A stretch of 22,957 nucleotides of DNA from Patescibacteria group bacterium (GCA_020428615.1 JAGQMO010000016.1:1-22957), one strand, 5' to 3'; counted from the first letter of the stretch, positions 13,854 through 20,448 are shown. Program-made: numbers and translations. The notes: generated by a model not told the origin, from the letters alone.

Positions 13854-14510
13854 TTAATTATATTTTTTCCAATTACCTTCTGAGATTATTTCTATTAATT
13901 CACCATCAATTTTAATAGCACTATTATCATCAAGTCCGTATATAGTGTTATCAGTTTTAGTAGCAATTTTTGATATGTTTTCATCATTTGCGTGCGGAAA
14001 ATGTACTGAATTGAAATGCGGGCGGATATAAAATTCTACATATCCAAGTGCTTCATTTATTTTGATATTAAACATTTCCTCATAATATATTGATTTATCT
14101 TTATTACTTAAATATAGGTCAGGAGATGTGACCATTGCACCAGCACTGATACCAACATAAATACGTGTTTCTAATAAACGAGACAATTCTTCTTGTAGAC
14201 CCGATTCTTGTATCCACCTCATTAAATGGTATGAATTGCCCCCACAGAAAAATAAGACATCTGCTGTTTCCAATCTTGGTAAGTAAATATCTTTTTTCAA
14301 AGCTGAAATATCAACAATGTCGATTATTGCTCCTGTTTTTTGTGTATTTACCAAATCGTTAATAAACCAACTTTTATCACCACATTCAACATTCATTGCT
14401 GTGGGAATAAACGCGATTTTAGTGTCTTCTGGTTTTTTGTCTACAAGTTCAAAGAATGCTTGTATAATAGAGTTGTTTGATAATCCATTTGAAGTCAATA
14501 ATAATTTCAT
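13854..14510 (-). CDS. Peptidase E-like protein (peptidase family S51)
   Basis: 218 residues from ATG 14510. Family S51 enzymes are serine peptidases of the class I glutamine-amidotransferase fold that act on N-terminal Asp dipeptides or similar small substrates. Visible motifs: MKLLLTSNG at the start, KIAFIPTA (31-38), LFFCGGNSYHLM (87-97), the nucleophile S122 in GISAGAMV, a His-rich YIRPHFNSVHFP (161-172) and GLDDNSAIKI. The frame is open far upstream (to 14807) but that region overlaps khpA in antisense and shows no family match. TATCAT (minus strand, 14522-14517) ends six bases before ATG 14510, supporting this start. Codons are AT-rich compared with the ribosomal genes. Confidence 0.88.
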   Translation of the reverse strand: MKLLLTSNGLSNNSIIQAFFELVDKKPEDTKIAFIPTAMNVECGDKSWFINDLVNTQKTGAIIDIVDISALKKDIYLPRLETADVLFFCGGNSYHLMRWIQESGLQEELSRLLETRIYVGISAGAMVTSPDLYLSNKDKSIYYEEMFNIKINEALGYVEFYIRPHFNSVHFPHANDENISKIATKTDNTIYGLDDNSAIKIDGELIEIISEGNWKKYN

Positions 14511-14516
14511 ATTTTT

Positions 14517-14522
14517 ATGATA
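14517..14522 (-). promoter_or_regulatory. -10 element of the peptidase E-like gene
   Basis: Minus-strand TATCAT ends six bases before the ATG at 14510. It fits the leaderless spacing seen elsewhere in the window. Confidence 0.5.
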
Positions 14523-14572
14523 ACATTTAATTTGCCACAATGATAAAAAATCAAGTATACTGAAGGTGTTAG

Positions 14573-14578
14573 TATAAT
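14573..14578 (+). promoter_or_regulatory. -10 element of khpA
   Basis: TATAAT lies 4 nt before a GTG (14583) and 19 nt before the likely ATG start (14598). With ATG 14598 there is a leader of about 13 nt containing a weak AGAAAG. Confidence 0.5.
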
Positions 14579-14597
14579 TAACGTGATAGAAAGAATT

Positions 14598-14861
14598 ATG
14601 ACAGAACCACAAGATTTCCTTGAATACATTGTAAAAGGTCTCGTTGACAATCCGAATGATGTTACAGTCACCAAAACCATTGATGATATGGGTGTGCTCT
14701 TGACGCTTGATGTAAACCCAGAAGACATGGGGCAAATCATCGGACGGCAGGGAGCAACCGCAAAAGCGCTTCGCACCTTGGTACGTGTGTGTGGCATGAA
14801 GAGTCAAGCTCGCGTGAACGTGAAAATCAATGAACCAAACAAAGAAGAACCAGCCGAGTAG
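14598..14861 (+). CDS. khpA: KH-domain RNA-binding protein KhpA
   Basis: 87 residues from ATG 14598, typical of KhpA (YlqC family), a small single-KH protein that binds RNA, in Gram-positive bacteria together with KhpB/Jag. The start FLEYIVKGLVDNPNDV matches the family opening, and the RNA-binding GxxG loop is IIGRQGATAKALRTLV (about 45-60). The lysine/glutamate-rich tail is short. The gene is usually next to rpsP; here it stands alone with its own promoter and a small terminator. A GTG five codons upstream is an alternative start. It is divergent from the peptidase E-like gene. Confidence 0.9.
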   Translation: MTEPQDFLEYIVKGLVDNPNDVTVTKTIDDMGVLLTLDVNPEDMGQIIGRQGATAKALRTLVRVCGMKSQARVNVKINEPNKEEPAE

Positions 14862-14869
14862 GCTTTTTT
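14852..14869 (+). terminator. Short terminator overlapping the khpA stop
   Basis: AGCC (14852-14855) pairs with GGCT (14861-14864), loop GAGTA, then TTTTTT. The stop TAG lies in the hairpin. The stem is only four base pairs. Confidence 0.5.
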
Positions 14870-14906
14870 GTTTACAATCTTTCTGTATATGGTTATATAA
14901 ATATAT

Positions 14907-15356
14907 ATGAAGATTTTTTGGATTATGTTTGGGGTTGCATGTGTCGTCGTCATTGCAGGATATTTTCTGATTATTAGACCTTTTTTAGTGCCATTTTATG
15001 AGTGTCTTAAAAATGAAGAAGACTTTAACCAACAAATAGTTTTAATTGCAGAAGATGGTTATGAAGTCGCACGAGAGTATATGGAGCAACAAGATTCACT
15101 TAATATTGATGATGAAGAGGTAGCACATAAGCTATCTGAGATTAATACCCAATTAGAAGAATTTGGTAGTGAATCATGGATCACTATTGTAACGATTATG
15201 AATCGTCCTCCTGAGCCACCTACTTATGTTTGGGAATATGAGTTCATCATCAATGACTGTTTAGAAAGTATGGAAATTACAGGAAGTATAAATCAAGATG
15301 GAGAAGGTAATCATTACTACAGTTCTTATCGTAACGTTGATGGAGAAGATGAATAA
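14907..15356 (+). CDS. Membrane-anchored acidic protein of unknown function, 149 residues
   Basis: No family recognised. Residues about 4-25 (IFWIMFGVACVVVIAGYFLIIR) form a single N-terminal membrane segment. The rest is strongly acidic and probably outside the cytoplasm: a helical part (about 38-85, with EDFNQQIV, YEVAREYMEQQ and DDEEVAHKLSEIN) followed by a beta-like part (WITIVTIM, TYVWEYEFIIN, SMEITGSINQDGEG, HYYSSYRN). A Cys at 35 and one at 118 could pair. TATAAA (14896-14901) ends five bases before the ATG, and a terminator overlaps the stop codon, so this is an independent transcription unit. Confidence 0.7.
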   Translation: MKIFWIMFGVACVVVIAGYFLIIRPFLVPFYECLKNEEDFNQQIVLIAEDGYEVAREYMEQQDSLNIDDEEVAHKLSEINTQLEEFGSESWITIVTIMNRPPEPPTYVWEYEFIINDCLESMEITGSINQDGEGNHYYSSYRNVDGEDE

Positions 15357-15370
15357 CTTCATCTTTTTTT
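15346..15370 (+). terminator. Terminator containing the stop codon of the 149-residue gene
   Basis: AAGATGAA (15346-15353) pairs with TTCATCTT (15358-15365), loop TAAC holding the TAA stop (15354-15356), followed by TTTTTT. Confidence 0.8.
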
Positions 15371-15385
15371 ATTTCATAGCTTTGT

Positions 15386-15391
15386 TATACT
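15386..15391 (+). promoter_or_regulatory. -10 element of adk
   Basis: TATACT ends nine bases before ATG 15401, which would give a leader of only about three nucleotides. Confidence 0.5.
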
Positions 15392-15400
15392 CTCTGTGGC

Positions 15401-16003
15401 ATGAATTTACCAAAAACAATTATTGTTATGGGACGATCGGGTTCTGGAAAGGGAACTCAGATTGAACTCCTGAAGAATGCGTATCTCAAAAACAACGCTG
15501 AAAACACCATTCTTCACTATGAAGCTGGCAATGTGTTTCGAGAAATTATCCAATCAGGAAGTTATACAGGTGGTTTAATAAAAAACGCCACTGAAACTGG
15601 TATCCTCGTTCCTGATTTTGTAACCAACGGAGTGTTTGTAAGTCGCATGGTTGAACATATGAATACAAAAGACCAACTCCTCATTTTTGATGGGTATCCT
15701 CGATCATGTGCACAAGCTGATGTTCTTGATGAAACACTCAAGTACTATGGACGTACACATGCGGTTGTTTTACACATTGATGTTTCAGAAGAAGAGGTGC
15801 GTAACCGTATGGCATTGCGTGGACGATATGACGATGCGCAAACTGAAGTATTAGAAAACCGTATGAGATTTTATCGCGAACATGTACTACCGACACTTGA
15901 ACGTTACCGAGATCAAGATTTTTACACGGTAATTGATGTTAATGGTGAAGGAGATGTTGATGAAATTCACCATGAAATTATGGAAAAACTCGCATCCGCG
16001 TAG
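15401..16003 (+). CDS. adk: Adenylate kinase family nucleoside monophosphate kinase
   Basis: 200 residues. P-loop MGRSGSGKGTQ (10-20), NMP-binding part YEAGNVFREII, the signature FDGYPRSCAQAD (FDGFPRT type), and R-x-DDA...VLENRMRFY in the ATP-side core. The LID is short (RGRYDDA), like the small adenylate kinase isoforms, and lacks the zinc Cys residues. It interconverts AMP, ATP and ADP. The SxS in the P-loop and the Tyr in the signature are small departures, so a related NMP specificity cannot be excluded. The UMP kinase gene follows after 6 bp, so the two form one transcription unit of nucleotide kinases. Confidence 0.87.
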   Translation: MNLPKTIIVMGRSGSGKGTQIELLKNAYLKNNAENTILHYEAGNVFREIIQSGSYTGGLIKNATETGILVPDFVTNGVFVSRMVEHMNTKDQLLIFDGYPRSCAQADVLDETLKYYGRTHAVVLHIDVSEEEVRNRMALRGRYDDAQTEVLENRMRFYREHVLPTLERYRDQDFYTVIDVNGEGDVDEIHHEIMEKLASA

Positions 16004-16009
16004 TTTCAT

Positions 16010-16705
16010 ATGAGTATGTTGGCATTTAAGGAAACAATTATTATCGCAGTCGGCGGCTCACTCTTGGTACCAGATCACATTGATATAACATTTATCAACG
16101 AAATCAGAGATATGACACTCCATCTGGTTGAAAACAATTACCAAGTCGTATTAGTGCCAGGTGGTGGCAAAATCGCTCGAAATTACCAAGATGCGCTCAA
16201 GCAACTTGGCAGTGATGATGCTGAGGCACTCGACTGGGTTGGTATCAAAGCGATTCACCTCAATTGTGAGATGCTTCTACACGCATTCAGCGGTTTTAAT
16301 ATTCATCCGAACATTGTTTACAAACCCGAAGAGATCAAGGGTGTCAGCGCACCTATTGTCCTGAAGGCGGCATTCAAACCAGGCAATTCTTCTGATGTTG
16401 GTGCGGTTCGCATGGCAAATATATTGGGAGCAAAAAAAATCATTAATTTTTCAAATACTTCACATGTCTACAGTGAAGATCCGCGAATAAATCCAAATGC
16501 CGAACGTTTTACTACATTGTCGTGGAAAGAATATCGAGAACTGATCCCAAGAGAGTGGAAACCAGGGCTCTCAGCACCGTTTGATCCAGTTGCAGCTAAA
16601 ATGGCGGAGGAGTCAGGAATGAGTGTTGCGATTCTTGGTGCCTCAATAGAAAATCTTGAATGTTATCTCTCAGGTAAAGAGTTTGAAGGAACTGTTATTT
16701 CATAA
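16010..16705 (+). CDS. pyrH: UMP kinase, archaeal type (amino acid kinase fold)
   Basis: 231 residues, amino-acid-kinase fold, converting UMP to UDP. Motifs: IIAVGGSLLVPD (11-22), VVLVPGGGKIARNY (45-58), KPGNSSDVGAVRMANILGA, NFSNTSHVYSEDPRINPNA and LSAPFDPVAAKMAEESG. The absence of the bacterial PyrH pattern and the FSNTSHVYSEDP and DPVAAK sequences place it with the archaeal UMPK family. The start ATG 16010 follows the adk stop by 6 bp without a Shine-Dalgarno; a second ATG is at 16016. The stop codon is inside the terminator hairpin. The gene is coupled to adk, giving a small NMP kinase operon. Confidence 0.9.
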   Translation: MSMLAFKETIIIAVGGSLLVPDHIDITFINEIRDMTLHLVENNYQVVLVPGGGKIARNYQDALKQLGSDDAEALDWVGIKAIHLNCEMLLHAFSGFNIHPNIVYKPEEIKGVSAPIVLKAAFKPGNSSDVGAVRMANILGAKKIINFSNTSHVYSEDPRINPNAERFTTLSWKEYRELIPREWKPGLSAPFDPVAAKMAEESGMSVAILGASIENLECYLSGKEFEGTVIS

Positions 16706-16720
16706 CAGTTTTTCTTTTTT
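16690..16720 (+). terminator. Terminator containing the pyrH stop codon
   Basis: AACTGTTA (16690-16697) pairs with TAACAGTT (16703-16710), loop TTTCA, then TTTCTTTTTT. The TAA stop (16703-16705) is the start of the second arm. Confidence 0.85.
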
Positions 16721-16742
16721 TAAAAATGAGTACAGTATAGGT

Positions 16743-17510
16743 ATGGCAGTGACGATTAAAACTCCTGAACAAATTGATATTCTGCGTGAGGCTGGACATA
16801 TTCATGCCCGCATTTTGGATGAATTGGAAATCTTGGTACAACCAGGGATTTCAGCACGAGAACTCGACCGTATTGCGGAAGAAAAAGTCCGTGCTGCTGG
16901 TGCTGAACCTTCGTTTTTAGGGTATCGACCTGACCGGCATACCCCGGCCTATCCAGCAACCCTATGCGTTTCAATTAACGAGGTGGTCGTCCATGGTATT
17001 CCTACAGACGACATGATTATTCAAAATGGTGATATTGTGTCTATTGATCTTGGATTGAAGTACCAAGGTATGTTCACCGATTCAGCACGTACCGTCATTG
17101 TTGGCAGTGCTTCACAGGAAAAGAAGCAGTTGGTTTATGACACCCGAGAAGCGCTCGCGCGCGGCATCCGAGCCGCGCGCGCTGGGAACACCGTCGGCGA
17201 CATTGGTCACGCCGTTGAATCGTTCAACAACGGTCGCTACGGAAACGTTCGCGAGCTTGCCGGTCACGGGGTAGGCCTTGCGGTTCACGAGGATCCCTAC
17301 GTACCAAACTACGGAAAACCAGGAAAGGGAATCGAGTTGAAACCAGGCATGGTGCTCGCGATCGAGCCGATGTTTAACTTAGGAACTTCAAATGTTGATT
17401 TTCATAATGACGGGTATACCGTAACAACAGCCGACCATCAGGTTTCCGCCCACGTCGAGCATACGATTTTAATTACCGACGGAGAACCTGAGATTTTGAC
17501 TGGACTGTAA
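16743..17510 (+). CDS. map: Methionine aminopeptidase, type I
   Basis: 255 residues, removing the initiator Met from new proteins. Metal and substrate residues are visible: VVVHGIP (His), SIDLGLKYQGMFTDSART (two Asp ligands), ELAGHGVGLAVHEDPYV (His), MVLAIEPMF (Glu) and VSAHVEHTILIT (Glu). An upstream in-frame start (16656) lies inside pyrH; ATG 16743 gives MAVTIKTPEQIDILREAG, the family start, and TACAGT ends six bases upstream as a weak -10. Part of the gene (about 17150-17370) is much richer in GC than its surroundings and holds a 10-bp GC hairpin. In many bacteria map follows secY-adk; here adk, pyrH and map are adjacent. Confidence 0.96.
   Translation: MAVTIKTPEQIDILREAGHIHARILDELEILVQPGISARELDRIAEEKVRAAGAEPSFLGYRPDRHTPAYPATLCVSINEVVVHGIPTDDMIIQNGDIVSIDLGLKYQGMFTDSARTVIVGSASQEKKQLVYDTREALARGIRAARAGNTVGDIGHAVESFNNGRYGNVRELAGHGVGLAVHEDPYVPNYGKPGKGIELKPGMVLAIEPMFNLGTSNVDFHNDGYTVTTADHQVSAHVEHTILITDGEPEILTGL
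17156..17181 (+). repeat. All-GC 10-bp hairpin inside map
   Basis: CGCGCGCGGC (17156-17165) pairs perfectly with GCCGCGCGCG (17172-17181) around ATCCGA, within codons for ALARGIRAARAG. It is exceptional for this AT-leaning window. Confidence 0.6.
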
Positions 17511-17527
17511 GAGTTTGGTCTTTGTTG

Positions 17528-17533
17528 TATAAT
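17528..17533 (+). promoter_or_regulatory. -10 element of the metalloprotease gene
   Basis: Perfect TATAAT ending nine bases before ATG 17543. It supports this start over the upstream in-frame start at 17522. Confidence 0.55.
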
Positions 17534-17542
17534 AGTTTTGTT

Positions 17543-18394
17543 ATGGAATTTAATTTTGATAAACCACCAAAAAATAAAAATAACCAAGAAGATTCTATTG
17601 AAAGGAAGATAACTTTAGAAAAATTGCTTGGTCTCTCTAAAGAAATAATTAAGGATAGGCTATTAAAATTAGGTATAGAAATTAAAAATGAATTTCCTGA
17701 TCGTGTTGATGTAGTCTTAGGTTCGTCGTCACAATTTGCTCCTCCTGCTGGGTGTGCAGCTTATGCAGCAAATACAGATATAGTTGTTCTCGATAAGGAT
17801 TTTAATTTACATAAAATTAATCATGAACTATTACATGCTTATTCTTCAAAATATAGGTATGATGAAAGAAACTGGGATGACGTTGCAGATGATCTGAATA
17901 TTTATGACAAAAGTATCAAAAGTGGTTTTGCAACGGAATATTTAAAGAATGGTATTTATGAAAAAGCAACTTCTACTAATTTTGCACAGATAAATGAGGC
18001 AATAACAGAAAAAATGAACGTTGAGTTATTATCAGAAAATAAGGATAAAATCGAAAATAAAGGTCTTTTTGCGGATCCAGGCAAATATTATTTTTATCAG
18101 GAAGAAATTCTTCTTCTTGAGATGATGTTGGACGGGATAGCTATGTCAAAATCTAAAAATAAAGATGATGTGTCTATTGAAAAGGAAAAAATATGGCAAG
18201 AGTTACAAAAGGCTTACTTTTCTGGGAATACTATGTTTTTGAGAGTTTTTGATAAGGTGTATGATGACAAAATTTTAAGGGAGTTTAATGAGTTAGATTT
18301 CAAAAGTGAAGACTATGAACAACGCTTTAAAGATTTACGGAATAAACTTATAGAAAAGAACTTAGAAATGAAATTTGAAAAAGAGTTGTATTAG
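17543..18394 (+). CDS. Putative HExxH zinc metalloprotease, unknown family
   Basis: 283 residues. The sequence INHELLHAYSS contains H94-E-L-L-H98, the HExxH zinc site, and NEAITE follows at 151-156, placing a candidate third ligand, Glu152, 54 residues later as in gluzincins. Before this is a segment with alternating hydrophobics (DVVLGSSSQF, DIVVLDKDF), like the strand that precedes the active-site helix. The C-terminal half is charged and helical (lysine/glutamate rich). No signal peptide or membrane segment is visible, so it is probably cytoplasmic. The base composition is clearly AT-rich and lysine-heavy next to map and tuf, which could mean recent acquisition. I cannot name the family; the metalloprotease call rests on these two motifs. 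Confidence 0.65.
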   Translation: MEFNFDKPPKNKNNQEDSIERKITLEKLLGLSKEIIKDRLLKLGIEIKNEFPDRVDVVLGSSSQFAPPAGCAAYAANTDIVVLDKDFNLHKINHELLHAYSSKYRYDERNWDDVADDLNIYDKSIKSGFATEYLKNGIYEKATSTNFAQINEAITEKMNVELLSENKDKIENKGLFADPGKYYFYQEEILLLEMMLDGIAMSKSKNKDDVSIEKEKIWQELQKAYFSGNTMFLRVFDKVYDDKILREFNELDFKSEDYEQRFKDLRNKLIEKNLEMKFEKELY

Positions 18395-18414
18395 TTTGGT
18401 TTTTATTGAAAAAC

Positions 18415-18505
18415 AAGGGTTTCTAAAGGACGTTTTTGCGTAGCAAAAATGTCCTTTAGAATTACAATAGAATGTCCTTTAAACCCTTATTTTATAAGGG
18501 TTTTT
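18415..18505 (+). terminator. Hairpin plus terminator with a competing long-range pairing
   Basis: An 18-bp hairpin (18422-18439 with 18443-18460, loop GTA, one G-U pair) is followed by a terminator: AAACCCTTA (18481-18489) with TAAGGGTTT (18495-18503) and five T. AATGTCCTTTA occurs twice (18448-18458, 18471-18481). The first segment AAGGGTTT..AAAGGAC (18415-18431) can instead pair with GTCCTTTAAACCCTT (18474-18488) over 15 bp, which would undo both the hairpin and the terminator. Confidence 0.6.
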
Positions 18506-18518
18506 GGTGGAAAATTGC

Positions 18519-18546
18519 TTGACAGAATTTGCTATAAAACTAGTAT
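18519..18546 (+). promoter_or_regulatory. Strong promoter of the tuf operon
   Basis: Consensus -35 TTGACA (18519-18524), 16-bp spacer, -10 TAGTAT (18541-18546). The predicted transcript start is near 18553, giving a leader of about 330 nt to the EF-Tu start. Confidence 0.75.
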
Positions 18547-18553
18547 ATGCAGT

Positions 18554-18582
18554 ATCACAGCTTGTGTTGTTGTGATTTTTTT
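18554..18582 (+). terminator. Terminator-like hairpin at the extreme 5' end of the tuf leader
   Basis: ATCACA (18554-18559) pairs with TGTGAT (18571-18576) and is followed by a run of seven T (18576-18582). It begins within a base or two of the predicted transcription start, so it would act as an early attenuator or terminate transcripts entering from upstream. Confidence 0.45.
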
Positions 18583-18782
18583 ATACATCAGGAAGTTATA
18601 CCACTTGGCGGATGCAACACACACCTATCATGGTTTCAAGCGCGCACTCGAAACAACAACAATCAGGTGGCCGTCGGCTAACGTATCCTTCCGATCTTAA
18701 ATATCAAACAACGCATTAGTTACGATGAGTAACGCTGACTCGTATTTGGAATTATTGTGTTGCGAACCGACGATATAAAAAC

Positions 18783-18802
18783 GGAGGTGACGCACCGCGT
18801 CA
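18783..18802 (+). promoter_or_regulatory. GGAGG Shine-Dalgarno-like site followed by a compact hairpin
   Basis: GGAGGTGA (18783-18790) is the best anti-16S match in the window. TGACGC (18788-18793) pairs with GCGTCA (18797-18802), loop ACC. The in-frame ATG 18809 lies just after the hairpin, and the canonical EF-Tu start is 75 bases further on. Confidence 0.4.
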
Positions 18803-18883
18803 TTGAGTATGTTATATCAAGGTGCAGCACAGAATAAAACAAATACGTCAGTGGTACGAAGCGGAACTGATGCAAACAAAAAT

Positions 18884-20074
18884 ATGGCAGAATTTAACCG
18901 AGATAAGACTCACATAAACGTGGGAACTATTGGTCACGTTGACCACGGAAAAACCACTTTGACCGCTGCTATCTTGCACTCATTAAACCTTGCAGGAAAG
19001 ACGGTAAAGATGAAGGACGTTGCAGGAATTGACAACGCTCCAGAAGAACGAGAACGAGGAATTACGATCTCAATCTCACACAACGAGTACGAATCAGATA
19101 CTCGACATTATGCTCACATCGATGCGCCAGGACACGCGGACTACATCAAAAACATGATTACCGGTGCAGCGCAAATGGACGGAGCAATCATCGTTGTTGC
19201 GGCAACTGACGGACCTATGCCTCAAACACGAGAACACATCCTTCTTGCAAAACAAGTTGGTGTGCCAAGTATTATCGTATTCATCAACAAGATGGATATG
19301 GTTGATGACGAGGAAATGGTTATGCTCGTTGAAGAAGAAATGCGTGACCTCCTTAAAAAGTATGACTTTGATGGAGACAACGCACCAGTTATTAAGGGTT
19401 CAGCATTGAAGGCGCTTGAGGCAAGTTCCGCTGATGATGAATGGGTAAAGAAAATTCTTGAACTGGTTGACGCAATGGATAGCTACTTCCCAGACCCTGT
19501 TCGAGAACTCGACAAACCATTTCTCATGCCGGTAGAGGATATTTTCTCTATTGAAGGACGAGGAACAGTAGTAACTGGAAAGATTGAACAAGGAAAGGTA
19601 AAGGTAGGAGAAGAAATCGAAATCGTTGGAATCAAAGATACAACGAAATCAACCGTTACTGGAGTTGAAATGTTCAACAAACAGCTTCAAGAAGGGCTTG
19701 CTGGAGACAACGCAGGAATTCTTTTACGAGGACTCAAAAAAGAAGACATTACTCGAGGACAGGTGCTTGCAGCTCCTGGGTCAATTACTCCACATACTGA
19801 ATTTGAGGCGGAAATTTACGTTTTGAAGAAAGAAGAGGGAGGACGACACACCCCATTCTTTAAGGGATACAAACCTCAATTTTACATCCGAACCACTGAC
19901 GTAACCGGAGAAATTGAACTTCCGGAAGGAACTGAAATGGTAATGCCAGGAGATACTGTTACGTTGAAGGTAAAACTTCAGGTGCCGGTAGCGCTTAATG
20001 ACAACGCACGATTTGCGGTTCGAGAAGGAGGACGAACTGTAGGAGCCGGAGTTGTTACTAAAATTATTGCTTAA
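18884..20074 (+). CDS. tuf: Elongation factor Tu
   Basis: 396 residues from ATG 18884, standard EF-Tu length, delivering aminoacyl-tRNA to the ribosome. G-domain motifs: GHVDHGKT (18-25), ERERGITI (switch I), DAPGH (about 80-84), NKMD and the GSALKAL segment; domain 2 has VEDIFSIEGRGTVVTGKIEQGK, and domain 3 ends in FAVREGGRTVGAGVVTKI. The frame is also open from ATG 18809, preceded by a good Shine-Dalgarno-like GGAGG; that would add 25 residues rich in Asn, Thr and Gln not normal for EF-Tu. I favour 18884 by homology. It leads the S10 ribosomal cluster rather than following fusA, with rpsJ 31 bp downstream. Confidence 0.97.
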   Translation: MAEFNRDKTHINVGTIGHVDHGKTTLTAAILHSLNLAGKTVKMKDVAGIDNAPEERERGITISISHNEYESDTRHYAHIDAPGHADYIKNMITGAAQMDGAIIVVAATDGPMPQTREHILLAKQVGVPSIIVFINKMDMVDDEEMVMLVEEEMRDLLKKYDFDGDNAPVIKGSALKALEASSADDEWVKKILELVDAMDSYFPDPVRELDKPFLMPVEDIFSIEGRGTVVTGKIEQGKVKVGEEIEIVGIKDTTKSTVTGVEMFNKQLQEGLAGDNAGILLRGLKKEDITRGQVLAAPGSITPHTEFEAEIYVLKKEEGGRHTPFFKGYKPQFYIRTTDVTGEIELPEGTEMVMPGDTVTLKVKLQVPVALNDNARFAVREGGRTVGAGVVTKIIA

Positions 20075-20105
20075 GCCCTGGGCTAAGTAATAGTTTTGGC
20101 CGCGT

Positions 20106-20432
20106 ATGGCAAAAGAAGCAAAAGCTGATGCAACCCTGCGTATACGCGTTCGTGCTTACGAGAGCAAAATTCTTGATACGTCAGTAAAACAAATCATGGA
20201 TACCGCAGCTCAGTACGAAGCTGAAACGCGAGGGCCAATCCCGCTTCCAACGGAAATTAAAAAATATACCGTTAATCGATCATCATTTGTGTACAAAGAT
20301 GCTCGAGAACAGTTTGAAACGCGCATTCATAAGCGATTGATTGATATTATCAATCCAACTCCTAAGGTTGTGGAGGCGCTCACAAACATGAATTTACCAT
20401 CTGGGGTCGATATAGACGTCAAGATGATGTAA
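20106..20432 (+). CDS. rpsJ: Ribosomal protein uS10
   Basis: 108 residues. Conserved parts: LRIRVRAYESKILDTSVKQI, RGPIPLPTEIKKYTVNRS, DAREQFETRIHKRLIDIINPTPKVVEAL and the ending MNLPSGVDIDVKMM. uS10 is a 30S head protein that also binds NusB in transcription antitermination. The loop after TVNRS reads SFVYKDAREQFE, slightly altered from the common PHVNKKSREQFE. The gene is within the tuf-rpsJ-rplC-rplD-rplW-rplB cluster; no Shine-Dalgarno precedes ATG 20106. Confidence 0.97.
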   Translation: MAKEAKADATLRIRVRAYESKILDTSVKQIMDTAAQYEAETRGPIPLPTEIKKYTVNRSSFVYKDAREQFETRIHKRLIDIINPTPKVVEALTNMNLPSGVDIDVKMM

Positions 20433-20433
20433 T

Positions 20434-20448
20434 CTCTCGATACGAGAG
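20434..20448 (+). other. Small hairpin in the rpsJ-rplC spacer
   Basis: CTCTCG (20434-20439) pairs with CGAGAG (20443-20448), loop ATA, right after the rpsJ stop. There is no U-run, so it is more likely an mRNA processing or stability element than a terminator. The spacer is 67 bp. Confidence 0.4.

Larger units (their letters stand above)
18395..18883. other. Non-coding region between the metalloprotease gene and tuf
   Basis: 489 bp with no convincing gene; the open frame at 18449-18700 has no credible product. In order it holds the hairpin/terminator block (18415-18505), a strong promoter (18519-18546), a hairpin with U-run at the predicted transcript start (18554-18582), about 200 nt of leader with a GTTTC/GAAAC stem near 18634-18655, and a GGAGG-plus-hairpin (18783-18802) before tuf. 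Confidence 0.6.

Noticed and set aside
14511..14807. Upstream extension of the peptidase E-like gene
   Set aside because: It is antisense to khpA and has no family similarity; TATCAT is correctly placed for ATG 14510.
18449..18700. Open frame of 83 residues in the tuf leader
   Set aside because: It runs through the terminator, promoter and leader hairpin, and the product looks like random sequence.
18803..18883. N-terminal extension of EF-Tu as the default start
   Set aside because: EF-Tu normally begins at MAEFNRDKTH; an open frame of 27 codons can occur by chance. Kept only as a finding because of the GGAGG.
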